64,000 bases of DNA from Streptomyces longisporoflavus (GTDB lineage Bacteria; Actinomycetota; Actinomycetes; Streptomycetales; Streptomycetaceae), in assembly GCF_014649775.1 (NCBI RefSeq), contig NZ_BMTR01000015.1, forward strand, positions 124,001-188,000, written 5' to 3'. A model generated the notes under the pieces. That model did not search any database. It was not told the origin of the DNA and saw only the letters and a program-made list of their open reading frames with translations. Both the position numbers and the translations under genes were made by a program. This document shows positions 24,970 through 32,490 of the stretch, in pieces (the stretch's first letter is position 1; each line of letters begins with the position of its first letter).

Positions 24970-25333
24970 CCGCGTCCGCGAACGCGGAGGCTACGTACGG
25001 CGCCAGGAGGCCGCCGGGGCGGTACAGAGCGTCCTCGAGGTCCTGGGCGCGCATCTGGTGGGGGACGACCGCACGGATCTTGCCCGGCTGCTGCCCCGGC
25101 AGTGCGGCCCGCTGCTCTCCGAGGGCGCACCGGCCAGCGAACCCCTGACGCCCAAGGCCTTCATCGCGGAGGTGGGCGCCCGTGTCGACGTCGACGCGGC
25201 AGGGGCCCGCCGTGCGGTCACGGCGGTGCTCGCCACGGTCGCCGAGGTCGCCGACGACGCCCTGCTGCGCCGCATCCTCACCCAGCTCCCGCCGGGTCAC
25301 GCCGGTCTGTTCGGCCGTACGGACCCCACATGA
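24929..25333 (+). CDS. DUF2267 domain protein
   Basis: A 134-residue all-helical protein of the DUF2267 type. It has a first helical repeat with RRQEAAGAVQSVLEVLGAHL, then DDRTDLARLLPRQCGPLL and FIAEVGARVDVDAAGARRAV, and ends ILTQLPPGHAGLF. The function is unknown; in actinomycetes it is frequent near stress genes. The GTG at 24929 has AAGGAGG eight bases upstream and lies inside the end of the GAF gene. Confidence 0.83.
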   Translation: MNEPVNEPVEVLLDRVRERGGYVRRQEAAGAVQSVLEVLGAHLVGDDRTDLARLLPRQCGPLLSEGAPASEPLTPKAFIAEVGARVDVDAAGARRAVTAVLATVAEVADDALLRRILTQLPPGHAGLFGRTDPT

Positions 25334-25389
25334 CGATCGGCGCACCATCCCGCTCGCAGCTCACCGCAACCCTTTGACCGGAGGTCGTG

Positions 25390-25950
25390 ATGGCACGGAC
25401 GGTTCCACAGGGCAAGACCGTGAAGGAATCAGGGAGCCGGAACGCTCCCGGTGCGCCGCCGCTCTCCGGCTGGGCGCGTGCGATGGCCATGCTGCTGGCT
25501 TTCGCGGGGACGGTGGTCTTCGCCGTCCTCCTCGCCCGCCTGACGCTGGAGCCCTCGGCCGCCTCGGAGTCCCTGACGCACAGCAATCTGCGCCCCGGCG
25601 ATTCGATCCGTGACTATCTCGCGCAACCCGCGTTCCGCGACACCGTCAAACAGCTCGGCGGCAACATCGTCCTGGGACTGCCCTTCGGCATGCTGCTTCC
25701 GGTGCTCGTGCCCCGCGCCCGCGGGCTCGTGCGCGTCATCGTCGTCACGGCCCTGGTGATGCTCCTCGTCGAACTGGCCCAGGGGATGCTCGTCACCGGA
25801 CGGGCCTTCGACGTCGACGACGTCCTGCTCAACACCACGGGCGCCGTCCTCGGCTACCTCCTGGTCGGCCGCAGGCTGGGCCGCGCGGTGCATCCCCGGC
25901 GGCGGCACTGGTGGCACCGCTTCACGAAGCGGCCCAACGCCACGCGTTAG
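25390..25950 (+). CDS. VanZ-like membrane protein
   Basis: About 186 residues. One N-terminal membrane span (MAMLLAFAGTVVFAVLLARL) leads to a VanZ-type core: QLGGNIVLGLPFGMLLPVLV, VIVVTALVMLLVELAQGMLV and the signature FDVDDVLLNTTGAVLGYLLV. The C-terminus is basic. VanZ proteins give low-level glycopeptide resistance in enterococci by an unclear route; most homologues are unassigned. The start is ATG 25390 after GGAGG. Confidence 0.85.
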   Translation: MARTVPQGKTVKESGSRNAPGAPPLSGWARAMAMLLAFAGTVVFAVLLARLTLEPSAASESLTHSNLRPGDSIRDYLAQPAFRDTVKQLGGNIVLGLPFGMLLPVLVPRARGLVRVIVVTALVMLLVELAQGMLVTGRAFDVDDVLLNTTGAVLGYLLVGRRLGRAVHPRRRHWWHRFTKRPNATR

Positions 25951-25984
25951 CGGCCGACGTGCCGGGCGCGGCCGCGGGTCACAC

Positions 25985-26008
25985 GGTCAGGCGGTCAGGC
26001 GGTCAGAC
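25985..26008. repeat. Three tandem 8-bp units over a stop codon
   Basis: GGTCAGGC, GGTCAGGC and GGTCAGAC follow directly. The stop of the minus-strand gene ending at 25995 lies in the middle unit. An inverted repeat GCGGCCG/CGGCCGC (25950-25975) precedes it and may terminate the VanZ transcript. Confidence 0.75.
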
Positions 26009-26417
26009 GGCCGATGGCCTGCGGGTCGAGGCCGGTCAGCCGGGCGATGCGCGGCGCGGGAATGCCCGCGGCCAGCGCCCGGTGCACCAAGGCCTCCCAG
26101 TCCGCGGTCGTCTGCCGGAACTCCAGCAGCTCGCCCTCCATGTCCGTGACGGACTGGGGCGCGCACTCCCGCTGGACCCGCAGCGCCTCTTCCTCGCTCA
26201 ACGGAATGGGCAGGCGCTCGGCATCCTCGGGGATGAACGCCTCCGCGTCGGCGGGCAGCACCCGGACCAGCTCGGACGAGGCCGAGACGTCGTGAGCCTG
26301 CAGCCAGCCGTGGACGGCGGGGCTCTCCGCGCACTCCAGGGCGCCCACGGAGGCCAGCGCCGCGCCCAGACGGGGGTGCCGGTCGGGGAGAAGGAAGAGG
26401 TAAGCGTCGTCGGCCAT
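25995..26417 (-). CDS. Unrecognised 140-residue protein
   Basis: No family is recognised. The N-terminal half is mixed (AYLFLLPDRHPRLGAALASV, then LVRVLPADAEAFIPEDAERL). The middle is acidic and helical. The C-terminus reads like a helix-turn-helix end (ALAAGIPAPRIARLTGLDPQAIGRL). The codon bias is strong, and ATG 26417 fits the protein start although the ribosome site is weak (GAAGG 12 bases off). It follows the second SigB-type sigma gene by 116 bp on the same strand, so it may be co-regulated. A small sensor or adaptor with an HTH is a guess. Confidence 0.7.
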   Translation of the reverse strand: MADDAYLFLLPDRHPRLGAALASVGALECAESPAVHGWLQAHDVSASSELVRVLPADAEAFIPEDAERLPIPLSEEEALRVQRECAPQSVTDMEGELLEFRQTTADWEALVHRALAAGIPAPRIARLTGLDPQAIGRLTA

Positions 26418-26533
26418 CGCGGGTGCTTCGCCTTCTGGTTCGGACTGTCTGCCTATCTGCGGGGGCACTGATGCCGGCCGCCCCCGCGGGCGGCCGGGAC
26501 CCGCTGTGCCCCGCCGTCCCTCGGCGGCGCGTG

Positions 26534-27379
26534 TCAGCGGGTGGTGAGCATTCCCGCGCGCAGGCGGGAGAGGGTGCGGGTCAGGAGCCGCGAGACGTGC
26601 ATCTGGGAGACGCCGAGACGCTCGCCGATCTGCGACTGGGTGAGTTCGTCGACGAACCGCAGCCGCAGGATCTCCCGGTCGCGCTCGCTGAGCTGGGCGA
26701 GCAGCGGGGCGAGGGCGTGGAAGTCCTCCACGAGCTCCATGGCGGGGTCCTCCTCGCCGATGAAGTCGGCGATGGCCGCCTGGCTGTCGTCGCGGTCGCC
26801 GTGGACGGCCGCGTCCAGGGACGTGGTGTTGTAGCCGTTGGCGGCCTGGCGGGCCTCGATGACCTCCTCCTCGGTGAGGTTCATCAACTCGGCGAGTTCG
26901 GCGACCTTCGGGGCGCGGCCCAGGCGGGTGCTCAGCTCGTCGGTGGCCTTGGCAAGCTCGACGCGGGCCTCCTGGAGGCGGCGCGGAACATGGACGGCCC
27001 ACGAGGTGTCGCGGAAGAACCGCTTGATCTCACCGACGATGTACGGCACGGCGAACGTGGCGAACTGGACCTCGCGGGAGAGCTCGAATCGGTTGATGGC
27101 CTTGATCAGGCCGATCGTGCCGACCTGGACGATGTCCTCCATGTCGTCACCGCGGTGGCGGAACCGGCCGGCGGCGTACCGCACGAGCGACATGTTCATC
27201 TCGACGAGGGTGTTGCGGGCGTACTGGTACTCCGCGGTGCCCTCCTCCAGCGTGGCGAGCCTGGAGAAGAACAGCTTCGACAGGTCACGGGCGTCCTTCG
27301 GCTCGACCCCCTGGGGCGAGACGATCTCCGGCAGTGCCGCGATGCCGGTGTCCGTCGATGTCCCGGTGACCACAGTCAT
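26534..27379 (-). CDS. RNA polymerase sigma factor, SigB/SigF family (group 3)
   Basis: A 281-residue stress sigma factor, a paralogue of the one at 20.5 kb. Region 2 includes MEDIVQVGTIGLIKAINRFE and FATFAVPYIVGEIKRFFRD. Region 3 includes VHVPRRLQEARVELAK. Region 4 includes LSERDREILRLRF and the HTH LTQSQIGERLGVSQMHVSRL. ATG 27379 follows GGGAGGGAAATC. It is divergent from an RsbW-like kinase gene, and its own upstream region has a near-perfect SigB promoter, which points to autoregulation and partner switching. Confidence 0.94.
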   Translation of the reverse strand: MTVVTGTSTDTGIAALPEIVSPQGVEPKDARDLSKLFFSRLATLEEGTAEYQYARNTLVEMNMSLVRYAAGRFRHRGDDMEDIVQVGTIGLIKAINRFELSREVQFATFAVPYIVGEIKRFFRDTSWAVHVPRRLQEARVELAKATDELSTRLGRAPKVAELAELMNLTEEEVIEARQAANGYNTTSLDAAVHGDRDDSQAAIADFIGEEDPAMELVEDFHALAPLLAQLSERDREILRLRFVDELTQSQIGERLGVSQMHVSRLLTRTLSRLRAGMLTTR

Positions 27380-27436
27380 GATTTCCCTCCCGATTCGCCG
27401 GCCGCCCGTCGTCCCCGACCGGCCGGTGAGGCGCAC

Positions 27437-27461
27437 GTACCCAGCCCCGGATGCTTCATGC
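27437..27461 (-). promoter_or_regulatory. SigB-type promoter of the second sigma gene
   Basis: On the minus strand GCAT, 15 bp, GGGTAC matches the SigB-class consensus exactly. A start near 27428 gives about a 50-nt leader to the ATG at 27379. This is the best of the three such promoters in the window. Confidence 0.68.
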
Positions 27462-27533
27462 CCCCCATGGCGCAACAAGATCCGGCAGGCGTCCGAGGGT
27501 TACAGGTTCCGTATTGCCGGGCAAGTGTGCATC

Positions 27534-27569
27534 TCGGACAGCGGCCACCCCCTATTCGGACAGCGGCCA
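27534..27569 (+). repeat. Direct 14-bp repeats at 22-bp period before the RsbW-like gene
   Basis: TCGGACAGCGGCCA occurs at 27534-27547 and 27556-27569. The 22-bp period is about two helical turns, so two protein units could bind the same DNA face. It ends 19 bp before the RsbW-like ATG. It may be an operator, or it may be a recent duplication. Confidence 0.6.
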
Positions 27570-27588
27570 TCCCATACGAGGAGGGCTC

Positions 27589-28002
27589 ATGAGGACGCAC
27601 GGGATGCGACTGGACACCGTACCGGCGGACCGGGCGGTCTTCGACAAGACCCCTGAAGCCGTCGCCCACGCGCGGGATTTCGCCCGCGCCTTCGTCGGCA
27701 GGCTCCGGCCCGCCGTGAATTCGCAGGACGCCGCGAGCGTGGAACTCGCGGTCTCCGAACTCGTCACCAACGTCATACGGCACGCACGCGGGAGCTCGTG
27801 CTCGCTGCGTCTGCGAGCACAGCAGGACGGCATCGAGGTGCTGGTCGGCGACGCCGATCCACGGCCTCCGCGGGAACGGGCGCCCGACTTGGCGGGCGGC
27901 ACCGGCGGTTTCGGCTGGCCCATGGTCCGTCAGATGGCCAAGGAGGTCACCGTGACCAGGGAGCCGAACGGCAAGACCATTAGGGCCCTCCTGCCCCGTT
28001 GA
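27589..28002 (+). CDS. RsbW-like anti-sigma factor / histidine-kinase-type ATPase
   Basis: A 137-residue HATPase_c_2 protein. The N-box is VELAVSELVTNVIRHARGSS and the G-box region ends GGFGWPMVRQMAKEV. Members bind a SigB-type factor and phosphorylate STAS antagonists. The ATG at 27589 has GAGGAGG upstream. It is divergent from a SigB-type sigma gene, and a STAS gene lies 6 kb away, so all three partners of a switch are in the window. The first residues are typical (VPADRAVFDKTPEAVAHARD). Confidence 0.88.
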   Translation: MRTHGMRLDTVPADRAVFDKTPEAVAHARDFARAFVGRLRPAVNSQDAASVELAVSELVTNVIRHARGSSCSLRLRAQQDGIEVLVGDADPRPPRERAPDLAGGTGGFGWPMVRQMAKEVTVTREPNGKTIRALLPR

Positions 28003-28025
28003 AGGACCCGCGCCGCCGTACGACC

Positions 28026-28074
28026 CCTGCCCGGGCTCGATACGTACGGCATGAGAACGCGTTGCCCGGGCAGG
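28026..28074 (+). promoter_or_regulatory. Inverted repeat that overlaps the ribosome site of the small HTH gene
   Basis: CCTGCCCGGG (28026-28035) and CCCGGGCAGG (28065-28074) are perfect 10-bp arms with a 29-nt loop between. The right arm includes the start of CAGGAGAGG, the ribosome site of the gene at 28083. In mRNA the hairpin could mask initiation. As DNA it could be an operator. Confidence 0.5.
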
Positions 28075-28082
28075 AGAGGTCA

Positions 28083-28310
28083 ATGGACGACCTGTCTCAG
28101 CTACTCCAACAGACCATGCGCCGCCGTCATCTGACGCCACAGGCGATCGCGGACAAGACCGGAATCCGTACCCCGCGCATCCGGGCCTTCGCCCAGGACG
28201 GTGCCGAAGGGCCCGTCCGCCCGACCGAAGCGGAACTGACGGAACTGGCCGGCGCCCTCGCACTGCCCGCCATCAAGGACGCCGCGCGGCCCGCGGCCGC
28301 GGCAACCTGA
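28083..28310 (+). CDS. Small XRE-like helix-turn-helix protein
   Basis: A 75-residue protein that is essentially one HTH: DDLSQLLQQTMRRRHLTPQA, IADKTGIRTPRIRAFAQDGA, then PTEAELTELAGALALPA. This matches the layout of XRE/Cro HTH domains. It lacks a sensor domain, so it may act as a dimer or antirepressor. ATG 28083 has CAGGAGAGG upstream. It follows the RsbW-like gene by 80 bp, with an inverted repeat over its ribosome site. Confidence 0.75.
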   Translation: MDDLSQLLQQTMRRRHLTPQAIADKTGIRTPRIRAFAQDGAEGPVRPTEAELTELAGALALPAIKDAARPAAAAT

Positions 28311-28489
28311 CCTCTCCCTGATCTCTTTCTGACCTGACCCGAGCACTGTGGTCGCGGCACGGACATCCGACCCCGTCCGAGGTGTGTGCACCCGGCACAT
28401 ACAGGGTGGATCAGCCCGTCGGAGGGGCGCGCGGCGAGAGCGGTGACGCCCTGGTGCGGATTCCCGTCTGGCGCGTCGGTCTGGAGCGC

Positions 28490-28505
28490 GTTGGTCTAGA
28501 CCGCC
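28490..28505 (+). promoter_or_regulatory. DasR-like (GntR/HutC) operator upstream of the lactonase gene
   Basis: GTTGGTCTAGACCGCC contains the perfect palindrome GGTCTAGACC (28493-28502) and matches the known Streptomyces DasR element core TGGTCTAGACCA except for the last base. It is 68 bp before the lactonase GTG. DasR responds to glucosamine phosphates. Other HutC-type GntR proteins bind similar sites, so the binder is not certain. Confidence 0.65.
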
Positions 28506-28572
28506 TGCTACCGTCTGCCGCACGAGCGCCCCCTGGACACGGTGCTCGGTCGAGAGTCGAGAGGGGAACGCA

Positions 28573-29628
28573 GTGGCGGGCAGGCAGGGCGGGAGTCAAC
28601 GGGCGTACATCGGGTCCTTCACCGCGGCCGGCGGGGCGGGGATCCTGTCCGCCGCCGTCGACGCGGACAGCGGCGCGCTGACCGTCCTGGGCGCCACCGA
28701 CACGGTCGCCGACCCCTCCTACCTCGCCCTGTCGGCCGCGGGCGACACGCTCTACGCCGTCAGCGAGACAGCGGACGGTGCCGTCGCCGCCTATCGCGTC
28801 GACGGCGACAAGCTGGAGCAGGCCGGGCCGCCGGTCGCGGTCGGCGGGGCGGCGCCCACGCATCTCGCCGTGCACGCCGGACACGTCCTGACCGCCAACT
28901 ACGGCTCCGGCAGCGTCACCGCCGTGCCCGTGCGCCCCGACGGCAGCCTGGCCCGCACCCCCTCCGGCGTCCTGGCGCACACCGGCGCGGGGCCCCACCC
29001 GCAGCGCCAGCAGGGGCCGCACGCCCACCAGGTGCTGCCCGACCCGAGCGGCCGCTGGGCGGTGAGCGTCGACCTCGGCACCGACTCCGTGCGCGTCTGC
29101 GCGCTCACCGAGGCGGGCGAGCCGGCCCTGCACCGCGAGGTCGCGCTGCGGCCCGGCTCGGGACCGCGGCACCTCGCGTTCCACCCGCGCGGCGATCGCG
29201 CGTACGTCCTGAACGAACTCGCCCCCACCCTCACGATCTGTGCCTGGGACGCCGCGGAGGGAGCCCTCAAGCCGCTCGGCGAGGCGGCCGTCCTGCCGGG
29301 GCCCGCGGAGGGGGACGGCGAGGCTTACCCCTCCGAGCTCGTCGTCGCGCCCGACGGCCGCTTCCTGTGGACCGCGACCCGCGGCCAGGACGTCATCTCG
29401 GTGCTCGCCCTGGACGCGGCGGGGGACCGGCCGCGGCTCGCCGCCACCGTGCCGTGCGGCGGTCACTGGCCGCGTGACCTGGCCATCGACCCGTCGGGGC
29501 GGTTCCTGTACGCGGCCAACGAGCGGTCGGGCGACGTGACCTGGTTCGCGGTGGATCCGGAGACGGGCATTCCGCGGCGCGCGGGCTCGATCGAGGCGCC
29601 GGCCGCCTCCTGCGTGATCTTCGACTGA
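28573..29628 (+). CDS. Lactonase family seven-bladed beta-propeller (Pgl-like)
   Basis: A 351-residue protein of the cytosolic 6-phosphogluconolactonase (YbhE/Pgl) family. Repeating blade motifs include ADPSYLALSAAGDTLYAVSE, GGAAPTHLAVHAGHVLTANY, SGPRHLAFHPRGDRAYVLNE and HWPRDLAIDPSGRFLYAANE. It would hydrolyse sugar acid lactones such as 6-phosphogluconolactone. The GTG start follows GAGAGGGG. The upstream DasR-like palindrome links it to amino-sugar control. A 23-bp-stem terminator follows. Confidence 0.88.
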   Translation: MAGRQGGSQRAYIGSFTAAGGAGILSAAVDADSGALTVLGATDTVADPSYLALSAAGDTLYAVSETADGAVAAYRVDGDKLEQAGPPVAVGGAAPTHLAVHAGHVLTANYGSGSVTAVPVRPDGSLARTPSGVLAHTGAGPHPQRQQGPHAHQVLPDPSGRWAVSVDLGTDSVRVCALTEAGEPALHREVALRPGSGPRHLAFHPRGDRAYVLNELAPTLTICAWDAAEGALKPLGEAAVLPGPAEGDGEAYPSELVVAPDGRFLWTATRGQDVISVLALDAAGDRPRLAATVPCGGHWPRDLAIDPSGRFLYAANERSGDVTWFAVDPETGIPRRAGSIEAPAASCVIFD

Positions 29629-29643
29629 GCCACCGCGCCCGCG

Positions 29644-29692
29644 TACGCCGATGGGCCCGCCCCCTGCATCAGGGGGCGGGCCCATCGGCGTA
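29644..29692. terminator. Very strong bidirectional terminator
   Basis: A perfect 23-bp stem (29644-29666 with 29670-29692) closes a 3-nt loop cat. It lies 15 bp after the lactonase stop and 29 bp before the end of the converging chelatase gene, so it can serve both strands. Confidence 0.92.
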
Positions 29693-29721
29693 ACGGCATC
29701 AGGTCTGCCGGCGCGGTGCGG

Positions 29722-30666
29722 TCAGTGGACCGGCGCGCCCGACGGCTGCTGCGGGGCGATCCCGAGCGCCGTCGTGTACTTGGAGAGGGCGAGCTTGCCG
29801 ATCGCCGGGTAGGCGCCGAGCGACTCGGCGACCGAGCAGCCGGCCTCCTTGGCCGCCGTGTCGAGCAGGCCCGCGTCGATCTCGGGACCGATGAGGTAGG
29901 GAGCGAGCGCCAACTGCGTGGAGCCGGAGCCGCGCAGTTCCTCGGCCATGTTCGCGATGGCGCCCTCCTGGTCGAGAGCGGCGGCCATCACCGGGACCGC
30001 GAGGCGGGCGGCGAGCAGCATGCCGGTGATCCCGGCGGCCTGCACGGCCTCCTCGCCGCCGACCGTGGCGAGGACGATGCCGTCCGCCGCGGTGGCCACG
30101 GTGAACAGCCGGGCGCGGTCCGCGCGGGCGAGGCCGGCCTCCGAGAGGCGCACGTGCAGCGCCTCGGCGAGGAGCGGGTGCGGGCCGAGCACGTCCGTCA
30201 GCTCGGCGGGCGCGCGGCTGTCCATCACGGCCTGCCGCACACGCCGCATCAGCGCGTTGTCGGGGCCCGCGAGGAGCGGCACCACGACGGCGACGGGCCC
30301 GTCGGGCTCGGCGACCTCCGCGCCCGCGGCGCGCGCCTGCTCGAAGCGCGCGGTGCGCTCGGCGGCGGCGTGCGCGAGCACGGACTGCAGCGAGGGGAAC
30401 TCAGGGAACGAGGTGGTCGTGGCGTCCTCGGTCCCGTCGAGGTACCCGATGCGTGCGTCGAGGCCGGGCAGCTCGGAGCGGGCGATGCTCACGACCTCTT
30501 CGGCGAGGCTGCGCGTGGCGGTGCTGGGTACGCCCGGTACGGCGAGAACGAGCGCGGGCGCGTTCTCGGGAGCCGCCACGGGCTCCGGGCGGCGGTGCCG
30601 ACCGGGCTGGCGGGGTCGCGGCATTCGTACGGGCAGGCCTGATGCGGGCCCGGTGGGGGAGCTCAT
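29722..30666 (-). CDS. CbiX/sirohydrochlorin chelatase-like protein
   Basis: A 314-residue protein built from two CbiX/SirB-like halves, as in class II chelatases that insert cobalt or iron into sirohydrochlorin. The first half has ALVLAVPGVPSTATRSLAEE and LDARIGYLDGTEDA, the second AGITGMLLAARLAVPVMAAA and STQLALAPYLIGPEIDAGLL. The usual early active-site histidine (as in 'AHGS') is not evident, since the motif reads VPGVPS here. Catalysis is therefore doubtful and a regulatory or degenerate role is possible. ATG 30666 is taken as the start. No other tetrapyrrole genes are near. Confidence 0.72.
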   Translation of the reverse strand: MSSPTGPASGLPVRMPRPRQPGRHRRPEPVAAPENAPALVLAVPGVPSTATRSLAEEVVSIARSELPGLDARIGYLDGTEDATTTSFPEFPSLQSVLAHAAAERTARFEQARAAGAEVAEPDGPVAVVVPLLAGPDNALMRRVRQAVMDSRAPAELTDVLGPHPLLAEALHVRLSEAGLARADRARLFTVATAADGIVLATVGGEEAVQAAGITGMLLAARLAVPVMAAALDQEGAIANMAEELRGSGSTQLALAPYLIGPEIDAGLLDTAAKEAGCSVAESLGAYPAIGKLALSKYTTALGIAPQQPSGAPVH

Positions 30667-30784
30667 GGCCCCGCATGCTACTGGTCTTCGGGGCTTCACT
30701 GTTCGGGGAGGGTACAGGCGGGCGGTATAAGTCCACTTTTGTCTTATGAGTTACGTAGAGGGCAACTGTCGCATTACGGAGTGG

Positions 30785-31783
30785 TCAACTGTCGTCCTGC
30801 GTGTGCACGCTCAGCATGCGCGGGTCGAGCGGCAGCCGCAGCCGGCCCGCGGCGACATCCGCCGCCATGCGCACGGCACCGTCCAACGGGTCCCCTGCCG
30901 CGGCAACGAGCCGTACGTGCCGCAGGCGGTCCGCCAGCTCCGCCTCCACCGGACCGAGCAGCGCGTCGCCCATCTTGAACAGGCCGCCCGTCAGCGCGAC
31001 TTCGGGGCGATCGCCCCGGCCCACCCGGTCGGCCGCCGGGCAGACGGCGGCCGCGGCATCGGCGATGTGCCGGGCGGCGTCGCGCAGGATCGCGCCGGCC
31101 ACGGGGTCGTCGGGGGCGCGGCGTGCCACTTCGGGCGCGAACGAGGCGAGCATCGCGGGCCGGTCCGTACGGGGATAGAGCCGGCCGGGCAGACCTTGCA
31201 CGGGGCCGAACAGTTCCTCGGCGCGGGCGAGCAGCGCCTTGGAACCGCCCCGCCGCCCGTCGAACGCCCGCATCGCCGCTTCGAGGCCCGCGCGGCCGAT
31301 CCACGCGCCGCCGCCGCAGTCGCCGAGCAGATGCCCCCAGCCGTCGGCGCGGTGCCAGGCGGACAGGTCCGTGCCGATCGCGATCATGCCGGTGCCCGCG
31401 GCGACGACCGCGCCGGGACGGTCGCCGAGCGCGCCCGCATAGGCGGTGACGGCGTCCGCGGCGAGCACCAGACGCCGTACCCCCAGAGCCTTCCGCAGCG
31501 CGGCGGGCAGCTCCGCGCGCAGGTCGTCGCCGAGGGTGGCCATGCCCGCGGCCCCGATGGCCACGGCGGTGATCCGCCCGCCGCCGGCCTGGTCGAGCAA
31601 CTCCCGCGCCAGCGGCTCGAGCTGCTCCATGAAGTGCTCGGCGTCCATGCCGAGCGCTCCGGTGCGCACCGGCTCCTTCGAGCTCACCGGGGCGGGGCGG
31701 GCGAGGCCGTCGAGCCGGTCCATGGCGACCCGTATCCCCGAGCCGCCCGAGTCGACCCCGAGGACACACACGGCGTCCGTCAC
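30785..31783 (-). CDS. BadF/BadG/BcrA/BcrD-type N-acetylglucosamine kinase
   Basis: A 332-residue ASKHA-fold kinase. The phosphate-1 loop is VLGVDSGGSGIRVAM, phosphate-2 is VAAGTGMIAIGTD, the sugar/adenosine region has HLLGDCGGGAWIGR, and the last adenosine motif is VALTGGLFKMGD. These kinases phosphorylate GlcNAc or related amino sugars at C6. The GTG at 31783 overlaps the stop of the uracil-DNA glycosylase gene (GTGA), so the pair is translationally coupled. No DasR-like site is seen just upstream. Confidence 0.87.
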   Translation of the reverse strand: MTDAVCVLGVDSGGSGIRVAMDRLDGLARPAPVSSKEPVRTGALGMDAEHFMEQLEPLARELLDQAGGGRITAVAIGAAGMATLGDDLRAELPAALRKALGVRRLVLAADAVTAYAGALGDRPGAVVAAGTGMIAIGTDLSAWHRADGWGHLLGDCGGGAWIGRAGLEAAMRAFDGRRGGSKALLARAEELFGPVQGLPGRLYPRTDRPAMLASFAPEVARRAPDDPVAGAILRDAARHIADAAAAVCPAADRVGRGDRPEVALTGGLFKMGDALLGPVEAELADRLRHVRLVAAAGDPLDGAVRMAADVAAGRLRLPLDPRMLSVHTQDDS

Positions 31784-32457
31784 GGAAGCCGCCAGTCCAC
31801 CGGCTGCCCGCCCTGCTGGACGAGGAGGTCGTTGGCGCGGCTGAAGGGCCGCGAGCCGAAGAAGCCGCGGTCCGCCGACATGGGCGAGGGGTGCGACGAC
31901 TCGACGGACGGCAGCGGGCCGAGCAGCGGCCGCAGATTGCGGGCGTCGCGCCCCCACAGGATGGAGACCAGCGGGCGCCCGCGTGCGGCGAGCGCCCTGA
32001 TGGCCTGTTCGGTGACCTCTTCCCAGCCCTTGCCCCGGTGCGCCGCCGGGCGCCCCGGGGCCGTGGTGAGCGCCTTGTTGAGCAGCAGGACGCCCTGCCG
32101 GGTCCAGGGCGTGAGGTCGCCGTTGGACGGCTGCGCGATGCCCAGGTCGGAGCCGAGCTCGCGGTAGATGTTGATGAGGCTGCCGGGCAGCGGGCGCACC
32201 TCGGGCGCGACCGAGAACGACAGCCCCACCGCGTGCCCCGGGGTCGGGTAGGGATCCTGGCCGACGATGAGCACCCGCACTTCGTCGAAGGGCTGCTGGA
32301 ACGCGCGCAGGACGTTCGGCCCGGACGGGAGATAGGTGCGTCCCGCGGCGATCTCCGCGCGCAGGAAGGCGCCCATCTCGGTGATCTTCCCGGCGACGGG
32401 TTCGAGGGCCTTCGCCCAGCCCGCCTCGACGATTTCATGCAAGGGTCGTGATGCCAC
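31780..32457 (-). CDS. ung: Uracil-DNA glycosylase family 1
   Basis: A 225-residue base-excision repair enzyme removing uracil from DNA. The water-activating motif is VLIVGQDPYPTPGHAVGLSF, and the DNA-intercalating loop is SSHPSPMSADRGFFGSRPFS. The length and motifs are normal for Ung. The GTG start is at 32457. It is the first gene of a coupled pair with an amino-sugar kinase, an unexpected partner. Confidence 0.96.
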   Translation of the reverse strand: MASRPLHEIVEAGWAKALEPVAGKITEMGAFLRAEIAAGRTYLPSGPNVLRAFQQPFDEVRVLIVGQDPYPTPGHAVGLSFSVAPEVRPLPGSLINIYRELGSDLGIAQPSNGDLTPWTRQGVLLLNKALTTAPGRPAAHRGKGWEEVTEQAIRALAARGRPLVSILWGRDARNLRPLLGPLPSVESSHPSPMSADRGFFGSRPFSRANDLLVQQGGQPVDWRLP

Positions 32458-32490
32458 GGCGTCACCCTACTGCCGTAACCGGGGCGCCGA

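Noticed and set aside
30688..30718. SigB-like GGCT-14-GGGTAC on the plus strand
   Set aside because: No plus-strand gene follows for about 10 kb. It lies antisense to the chelatase upstream region, so it is probably a chance match.
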